DNA of 64,000 nt from Pinus tabuliformis (Eukaryota; Streptophyta; Pinopsida; Pinales; Pinaceae), in the NCBI GenBank assembly GCA_031772625.1, contig CM062810.1:454341731-454405730 (forward strand), in the 5' to 3' direction. Made by a program: the position numbers and the translations under genes. Positions 57,232-64,000 of the stretch are shown here, piece after piece. Position 1 is the first letter of the stretch, and every line of letters begins with the position of its first letter. The notes beneath the pieces are model-generated. The model did not search any database, was not told where the DNA came from, and saw nothing but the letters and a program-made list of their open reading frames with translations.

Positions 57232-57564
57232 TGTTATGAAACCAGCTCACAAAAAGATTGAAAAGAGAGATCCACACCTTAGAATTCAGCCTCTTCGAGG
57301 GGGAAACCTCCTTTACATTACATAAATGAGTAATTCTTGGATGATTCAAATGACAAAGGCTCATTTCTATATATAGGAGTCTAAGGAGTCACAACATAGC
57401 CTAGCCGACCTAACAATAATAATATAAAGCCATAAAAATAATAATAGAGGGATTCTATGGGGAACAGTAATAAAAATATGGGGGCAATAGGGGCAAAACA
57501 ATATTAATAAAGGATACAACTACAATAGTAATGGGGTAATCACTAGTATTATAGGGACCCAACA
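57232..57564 (-). repeat. 5' LTR of element D
   Basis: 333 bp, partner of 51662-51994, followed by target duplication GATCG. Confidence 0.95.
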
Positions 57565-57569
57565 GATCG

Positions 57570-60141
57570 TATCACGGAGTATTTATCCTACCGTACCTAG
57601 ATGGAATTTCATGCTTTCTATTTTTCATTTCCTTTTTATACATTGTATTAAGTATCATCTAGATATAAAAATTATTGCGAGGGACCTTTATTGAGAGGGG
57701 CTCGTATGAGCACCCAAACAGATAAAGATCTTAGTTGCCTCAATCAATCCTTAAGCGTGGATTTTCTTTGCACAAGAGATTCTCCTTAAGGATTACCTAC
57801 TATGATGGACATTGTGAGCATACTCCAAGCCATTAGAAACAATTCTCAAGGCATTGGTGGCATTCCAAAACTGTAATTAGATTTCACATGATTATTGGGT
57901 GATGCAAGTACAACTCACAAAAACAACACTAGTGGAGGACAAATCTCTTCTACATTCTAGAGTGTTGTAAAAGAGAAACGAGTGTGTCACTAGACTATAT
58001 AATATTTTGAGTCCATTTTCATTAGCTGCATGTAGTGTGAGTTTTATTTTCCTCTTTATTGTTGCAAAACTAGTCTTATTCCCCTCTCCATTTCTATGGA
58101 TGTCTATTGTTGAGCACACATGGGTCTAATATAAATTTACATTATCCATCCCTTGTTGACTTGTCTCAAGTTGTCTCAACTTTCCTTTTATTGCCCCATG
58201 AAACAATGTTAATTGAAATCATCTATTATTCATCAATCGTTGAGCAACAAATGTCTTGGAGTCTAACCATCAATCTTCTTCTTCTGAAGGAGTAAACGTT
58301 ATAATTTTGTAACTTTATTTGCAAAACCTGTTGACATTGCAAACATATCATTTATATTTTGCAACTGGAACATCATTATGATTTATGTTTCCATATACAT
58401 CACACACACACTATTGGTAGTAAATTGGATCGATATATAGTCTTCACTATTGGTTTTACATTATAGAAAACTGATAGGTTTGGTGTCCTGAGATTTATTG
58501 TCTTTTACTCAAGAATTCAACTCTACAATTTTTTAACAATGACATGGACACAAAGATATTTTTGCAAGAAAAACACGAACCACACCTAAATTAGAGTTTA
58601 TTTTCTTGGGATAGAGTTTTTAATTCTCTCTTACGTAGATCTTCCCCTATTTTGGCACTAGCAAACTACCTCTTGGTGTGGCCTAAATATTTAACAATGC
58701 ACTCTTTATAGTGTCTATCAAGAATCAGATGGCGATAGAGAATGAGGTGATAAATTCATTGCTAATTTAAGAGGAAGTGGAGCAACTGTTATTTCCATTT
58801 CACTTATTGGATCTTTGCTTACACCGTAAGCCCCTATGACTTGTCCATTTCATTAATTCAATTCAATGAATATGTTTTGTCAGCGTAAAGAAGTGATGAT
58901 TAAAAAATCTGGCTAAACATTTTCCCCTATGATGAAGATGAGGCGTTGGGCATTTAGTTGCACAATAATAAATGGAGTAGTTTTAAGTGCGATTTTTTTT
59001 TATTTTCTAGCAATTTTCTGCTCAAAATGTTTTAAAAACATGTGTTGCAAAATTTTGATTTGTGTTGCTTAAACTAGTTTTTTTACTATATATGGATTCA
59101 ACACCCTCAAAAACCTATGAATCACTTCTACTGTGAAGAGTTCCCATGTCAAACTTGTGATTTCAAAGAATGACAGCTAGAACAAACTAGATAGAAAAAA
59201 ACTAGAAAACTTTCCAAAAAATCTCACTAGAAAACTACTAGGTAATAAATCCTTCAAATGATGTGTATATTAACAAAAAAAATTAGTAATATGGTATTGA
59301 GTATTTATTGATTACCTTCATAAAAGGTAACTGATCTTGTCACCCACCATATCCAGATACAATTTATTTCTTCACTCTACCTTGGTTCTCTCCCGGAGTA
59401 CCACCAAGTGTTTCTGGAGTTAATGTAAGTACTCTTCCATAGTTTAGAGAATTCTTAAAATAACTGGAATAGATTATTCGTGTAATTTTCATTGTGCTTT
59501 ATTTAAAAATTAGATTGATTTTCAATGGTTTGTTGAAATTACAAGTTTTCATTATGAAAATTATGAAATGTAATTATTCCACTCAGGATAAGCTCTAATA
59601 ATCCCATCTACAAGGACACAATTTGTAAATGTACACTGAAAAACATGATTCTTCAACCCAAACTATTATAACTCCATCTAAAACTCCCAGAGAGAATCAT
59701 TCACTACATGAATAAACTACTTCCTAACAATGTCAAGCAACCATTGACCCATCAATGACTCATTAATCACATTAGAAGACTATGAAATGATCACAAAATG
59801 TTGTTTATGTTACAGTTAGTGTGCACGTATTTCCTCATCAAAAATTGATTTTCTATATTTATGGAATTATTAATCGATGTCGATGTTACCTATCTGAGTG
59901 GGGTGGTGTGTTCTTCACCAAACTTATCTACAAAGGACTCAGATAACAATCAGAACTTGGACCTGAATACCTCATATTTTCTATTAAAAGTAAGAGTATC
60001 CTTCCATCACAACAAAGATTTCATCCACTTTCTAATTATGGTTTTGATTCACCTCCCTATTCTTCCAGAATTTTAATCACTTAGGCAACTTTACAAGTGA
60101 AATGAATTATTCATTCATCATGATCTTAATTATTTGCTCAG
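57570..60141. other. AT-rich non-coding stretch
   Basis: No family recognised. A short open piece at about 59338-59427 contains LPWFSPGVPPSVSGVN and ends at a donor-like gtaagt. It could be an exon relic, but I cannot name it. The frames at 58107-58295 and 59861-60076 have no recognisable motif. Confidence 0.4.
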
Positions 60142-60407
60142 ATAGTTGAAATGGATCCACAAAAATTGTTAGTAAATATAGATATCATTCAAATCTTTGG
60201 CATCAAGATTTTCTTGATATTGTTATTGTTTTAGTTACTTTTGTGAAGTTGTTCCTCTTAATGTATTATCAAAGTTTTGCTAATGAGATTGTGAAGGCAT
60301 ATTCTCAAGATCATTTATCTGATGTGATCACTAACACAATTGGTCTAATTGCTGCTATTCATACAAGTACTCTGTATTGGTGGATAGATCATGCTGGAGT
60401 AATTGTG
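60142..60407 (+). pseudogene. Metal tolerance protein (CDF cation transporter) exon remnant
   Basis: Between an acceptor-like tttgctcag (ends 60141) and a donor-like gtg/gtatgc (60407/60408), one open frame contains VTFVKLFLLMYYQSFANEIV. It goes on to KAYSQDHLSDVITNTIGL and YWWIDHAGVIV. This is the TM4-TM5 part of plant Mn-type cation diffusion facilitators (MTP8-11 group), with the metal-site D-H-x-x-D in TM5. Those proteins move Mn or similar ions into vesicles or vacuole. The upstream half of the exon is poorly conserved, and no other exon was seen on either side. It is likely a gene fragment or a decayed gene with large introns. Confidence 0.6.
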
Positions 60408-61335
60408 GTATGCAGTTCTTTGACCTTTTGTTTTACAGGTCATATTTTGCAACTTTTCACATGTTAGGCTTATCTATTTTGTTGAGTGTGTGACATCATT
60501 TTTTGGCAATGGCTAATGAAGAGTAGTTTGTCTTCAATTATGTCATCCTCTACTTTTTACAATCAACATCCACTTGTTTAATAAGAAACTCATTGTTCTT
60601 TTTCTCATTATCATGATATATCTTTGCATTTAGTAGCCACATAGATGACATTTTTAGCACATGTTCTCAGCCATCAGTACTCTTCACTTCCATAAACAAT
60701 ATTTGGTGTGAAACTCCCAAGCCATAGAGGGGCCCAAATAATTGTGGAGCTAATATGGAGCCATGAATCTATCCAGCTTAAAATTCAAAGGAAAAACATA
60801 TTCTAGGTCTATTGAATTTTAAGTAGGGAGAATTGATTACAAAGGTGCAAGAGAATATATCCACTCCATTTCATTTCTTTTGCTTTGATAATGACTCAAT
60901 CGTAGATTGTGGATTCACAAAGCATAATTTTGTTTGTTTTAAGTTTGGAAATAAAGACAATTTTTTGTACAATTTTATATGGGTGAATATACACAATAAT
61001 ATACACATACATGTCTAGATAAGAATATGAAGAAAAATAAGTTTTAACGTGGAATGAAATCCCAACATAGGGGTATGCCACTGTAGTAAGATAGCCTGTA
61101 TACATGAACATTTAACTATATACTAATATAAGATTTTGAAATTTTTTGCTAGAGATATAATCTGCCTCTCTTTGCACCTTTTGGGGCAATTTCTAGTTTT
61201 AGTAAGTTAAAAATATGGTCTGCATGATTATATCTTTTATAAAGATTATAGATCATGTGTCAGTTTTTGTTTTTTAAATCAATGGCTATAAATGTAGTTT
61301 CGAGGATTGCCATAACTCTTCACGTAATTCTTTCA
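60408..61335. other. AT-rich non-coding stretch
   Basis: No further CDF exon or other coding motif recognised. Confidence 0.5.
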
Positions 61336-61406
61336 AGTGTGCTAGCTCAATGGAAGAGTGCCTGCCTCACCAGTAGGATGTTGGTGGCTTGATTCCATTG
61401 TGTGCT
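61336..61406 (+). tRNA. tRNA-like cloverleaf, probable pseudo-tRNA or SINE head
   Basis: Folded by hand: 7-bp acceptor AGTGTGC/GTGTGCT (three Watson-Crick and four G-U pairs), D stem GCTC/GAGT, anticodon stem CCTGC/GTAGG with loop CTCACCA, and T stem GGTGG/CCATT with loop CTTGATT. The loop puts CAC at the anticodon position (Val). The A box (TAGCTCAATGG) and a worn B box (GGCTTGATTCC) are present. The many G-U pairs suggest C-to-T decay. I do not match it to a true plant tRNA-Val. A SINE origin is possible, but no repeat copy was seen. Confidence 0.45.
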
Positions 61407-61479
61407 AACATGAATTAATCAATGATTTTGTAGTTTATTTTTAATTAAATGTTTTTATATCGATTTATTTCAATGGTGA

Positions 61480-61830
61480 GATATTTTTGGATTCATTGTT
61501 TTATATTATCTCTAGAGAGACAATAGCTAGTATTAAAGACATACTGTCTCTAATCCTAGTGTTCTCTCTAGAGAGACAAAAATTAAATTGTCTCAAGAGA
61601 GACAAAAATGAAATTGTCTCCTAAGAAACAATAATGATTGTGTTATATATTGTCTTTATAGAGAATTTTTTACAACAATAACCTTTAAGACAATATTTTT
61701 TAAGACAATAATTTTTAAGACAATAATCTTTAAGACAATCATTTCTAAGACACCCGCTTAAAGGAAATATTGAAGACAATACACAATTTTTTTGTTGTCT
61801 GAAGTGAAGACAATTTACCCAAAACAATGT
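61480..61830. repeat. Short repeats: TCTCTAGAGAGACAA motifs and a 15-bp array
   Basis: TCTCTAGAGA-type motifs recur near 61509, 61563 and 61594. At 61686-61757, TAAGACAATAATTTT repeats at exactly 15-bp spacing (61686, 61701, 61716, 61731, 61746). The minus-strand frame through it reads a CLKxY five-residue repeat that is only its translation. Confidence 0.8.
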
Positions 61831-62909
61831 AGTAGTGTTAGGGCCATAATTTAAGCAAGTATTTTCATAAAAAATGGGTAAGAATAAGATGTAAATAATT
61901 GTTGATCATTGATGATGATTACTAAGTCCAATATGGTCTATCCGACTTTAGGAAAGTAAGAGATTAATTGAGATTATTTAACATTTTATTTCTATGATAG
62001 AAGTGTTTCTAGATCACCAGGTGTTACGTTCTACCATTATTTATAGGTGTAGTCTAATTTATAGATGAAATAGCATTTTTCACTGGAATTCACCAAAATT
62101 CTGCGAATACAATTTTAAGATATTTTATTGTTTAAAATACATTTTTGAATGCATAAATGGATTCAAAACCCTCGAAAACCCCTAGAGCACTCAAATTATG
62201 CATAATAAACAATTTAAACTAGAGTTTTTAAAAATATCTATTGGATTTTGATTAGAATTAACTAGAAAAATGGTGATACTACACCTTTTTTATGTTTTCC
62301 TCAACACTTACGTACGACTAAACCTAAATTTGTACACCTACTAGTGGTTACTACTCAACAAAATTTATGTAAGTCATTGGGGTTAAGCAAACAACTAATT
62401 TATCAATTTCACATCTTAATTCATTAGTTGTTAGATAAGAAAGACTATCTGATTCTATTTGTCTATTGACCACTATTAATTTCACATTCACAAATGTAAA
62501 TTATAATTGTTTATGCACTTTTATTCAAATAAGAGTCTCTAGATTTAATGGCCCGCTAAGAACACTTATTATTTATTATTTCTTTTAGTAACTATTTAAT
62601 TTATATTATTATTCCAACAACAACAACAAGAATAATCATAATAATAATAATAATATCAACTACTCAATAAATAAGTAATATGAAAACATATAATTTTGTA
62701 GCTACAAAGAAATAATGTATATAAGGTGGACAATAGAAAAACATATTGGTCAAGTAGATTATATGTTGTTCGATTCACTTGATCAATAATTCCATCATGC
62801 TTCATACTTAGCAGACTAAAAGAGGAGGAAATGAGCATGAACGTAAGTGCTAACCTTGGGTCAACTTATATATTTCTCGACAGACCCTCTCTTTCGTGCT
62901 GTCGTAGTC
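61831..62909. other. AT-rich non-coding stretch
   Basis: Contains a short AAT/ATT-rich simple repeat at about 62600-62655. No gene recognised. Confidence 0.5.
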
Positions 62910-62941
62910 ACCGGTGAAGGAAGGAGTTATCCTTCACCGGT
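62910..62941. repeat. Perfect 12-bp inverted repeat (hairpin)
   Basis: ACCGGTGAAGGA at 62910-62921 and its reverse complement at 62930-62941, with an 8-base loop. It stands at the left edge of the fold-back region that follows. Confidence 0.9.
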
Positions 62942-63450
62942 ACACAATGGCTAATTAGTTACTAAAACAACGACTAAAATTTGTATATAAATGACTATTT
63001 TTCAGTTAGTGACTAGTAGTAGCTAATTTATAGTATCTTATAACACATCAAACTTTTAGTCATTTTTAGCTTATTCATTAATTGATTGTCTCAATTTTAT
63101 CATCTAGTAATATATTTAGTGGTAAATTTGGTCATTAATTTAGTTATTGATTTAGTCATTAATTTCCACAACTAATGACCAAATATACAACAAAATATAT
63201 TACTATATGATCATCTGAGAAAGCCAATTAATGACCAAAATGTTGGTCATGCTATAAGATACTGTAAATTAGCTACCAATAGTCAAATATATGCAAATTT
63301 TAGTCGTCTTTTCAAACCAATTAATGACCGAAGAAATATAACTAAATTTTTGTTATGTTATAAGATATTGTAGATTAGCTACTAATAGTCATATATATGC
63401 AAAATTTAGTTGTCATTCGTAATGAAAAATTAATCATTTGCAGTAGTAAT
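62942..63450. mobile_element. Fold-back / CACTA-like non-autonomous element remnant
   Basis: 62977-63140 and about 63160-63306 are imperfect reverse complements (for example AGCTAATTTATAGTATCTTATAA against its partner near 63252-63276). A third, direct copy of the right arm lies at 63350-63412. Many ACGACTAA and TTGGTCATTAAT motifs recur. The right edge GCAGTAGTA resembles a worn CACTA terminus. No transposase is present. The class is tentative. Confidence 0.45.
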
Positions 63451-64000
63451 TTATATTTTTTTGGTAGTTTCATATTTGTTATATAAACGACTAATTTAAT
63501 AGTTTATATTCATTTCATTTACTTTCATTAATAATAATTATAAACGACTAATTTAGTCGTATATTCATTTTATTTGTGTTCATCATTAATCAATATAAAC
63601 TATTAATTTAGTAGTTTTAGATTCGTTTTGTGTGTTCATTTTTAATCAACATAGGTTAATTAGTATGATTTTGTGACTAAATTTAAAAAACATCATACAA
63701 TGTGATTTTGTTCATCTAATATGAAAATTCAAAATTACATATGTTAGTTAAAATACTAAACAATATCAAGTACAACTATAAATAATTTCAATCACAAAAA
63801 TTATATTATATGAAATGTCGAGTATTACAATATGAGTTTCCAACTTAACATTGGTTGGACTATAATTTACACATGAAATGTTGTTTCATCACTATAAAAC
63901 ATTATCATTGTGTTGTCAAGTCATTGCAAGTGAGTTCACCAACTACGAAGACTTGAACATCAGTCTCTATATGTGTGTCTTATGCGAGATATTGGCTTTA
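63451..64000. other. AT-rich tail with ACGACTAATTTAGT-type motifs
   Basis: Non-coding. Continues the same short motifs (63488, 63543 and 63598 zones), spaced about 55 bp apart, so it may be part of the same repeat. Confidence 0.4.

Larger units (their letters stand above)
51662..57564 (-). mobile_element. Element D: complete Ty3 chromovirus, family R
   Basis: 5903 bp, with two 333-bp LTRs (51662-51994 and 57232-57564). Perfect 5-bp target duplication GATCG at 51657-51661 and 57565-57569. A primer site and polypurine tract are in place, and the domain order is gag, protease, RT, RNase H, integrase, chromodomain. I counted about 25 differences between the LTRs (near 7.5%). Small LTRs, the chromodomain and the total length suit the Reina-like end of the chromoviruses. 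The clade is inference. Coding is disabled by stops, frameshifts and a mutated RT active site. Confidence 0.95.

Noticed and set aside
61621-61827. Minus-strand frame with a CLKxY five-residue repeat
   Set aside because: It is the translation of a 15-bp tandem repeat, with no start context or homology, and lies in non-coding DNA.

Overview
The window looks like intergenic DNA from a large-genome seed plant. It is AT-rich and almost entirely made of decayed, nested retrotransposons. Four LTR families are primed at TGGTATCAGAGC, the usual plant initiator-tRNA-Met primer site. A conifer or other slowly purged genome is plausible, because old insertions still keep their target-site duplications while their reading frames are riddled with stops. 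The sequence alone does not prove that. I see no intact host gene, rRNA or CRISPR array.

Layout. 0-1.7 kb: minus-strand tail of a degenerate Ty3 chromovirus. 2.65-4.13 kb: non-coding remnant related to element B, with a tandem array. 4.1-6.5 kb: non-coding. 6.5-23.7 kb: a three-level nest. A small-LTR chromovirus (family R, copy A) starts at 6499. Into its leader went a 14.9-kb Ty3 element C (6959-21876, target duplication AAAAC). Into the gag of C went a 6.99-kb insertion E (9591-16580, target duplication GTATG). E carries a large antisense reading frame of unknown family and is the most novel item here. 24.2-28.8 kb: a pol-less Copia element F. 31-36.5 kb: a decayed LINE with an endonuclease, a gutted reverse transcriptase and RNase H. 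36.5-50.0 kb: a second R-family copy G, whose reverse transcriptase is split by a 10-kb Tat/Ogre-like element B (36837-46859) on the minus strand. 50-51.5 kb: low-complexity repeats, then exon-like remains of a tRNA (guanine-26) dimethyltransferase gene. 51.7-57.6 kb: a complete minus-strand R-family chromovirus D, with two 333-bp LTRs and target duplication GATCG. 57.6-64 kb: AT-rich DNA with one exon-like remnant of a cation diffusion facilitator (MTP) gene, a tRNA-like cloverleaf, and short tandem and inverted repeats.

How the parts relate. D and C show the normal gag-protease-RT-RNase H-integrase order and could once have supplied enzymes in trans. B, F and E end in LTR-type signatures but lack RT and integrase, so they would have been parasites of such elements. 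Internal stops in the coding remains are mostly TAG, with a few TGA at former CGA codons. That fits decay of methylated CHG and CG sites in silenced transposons. Stops, LTR differences and target duplications were counted by eye from the sequence. Family names rest on recognised motifs and not on database searches.
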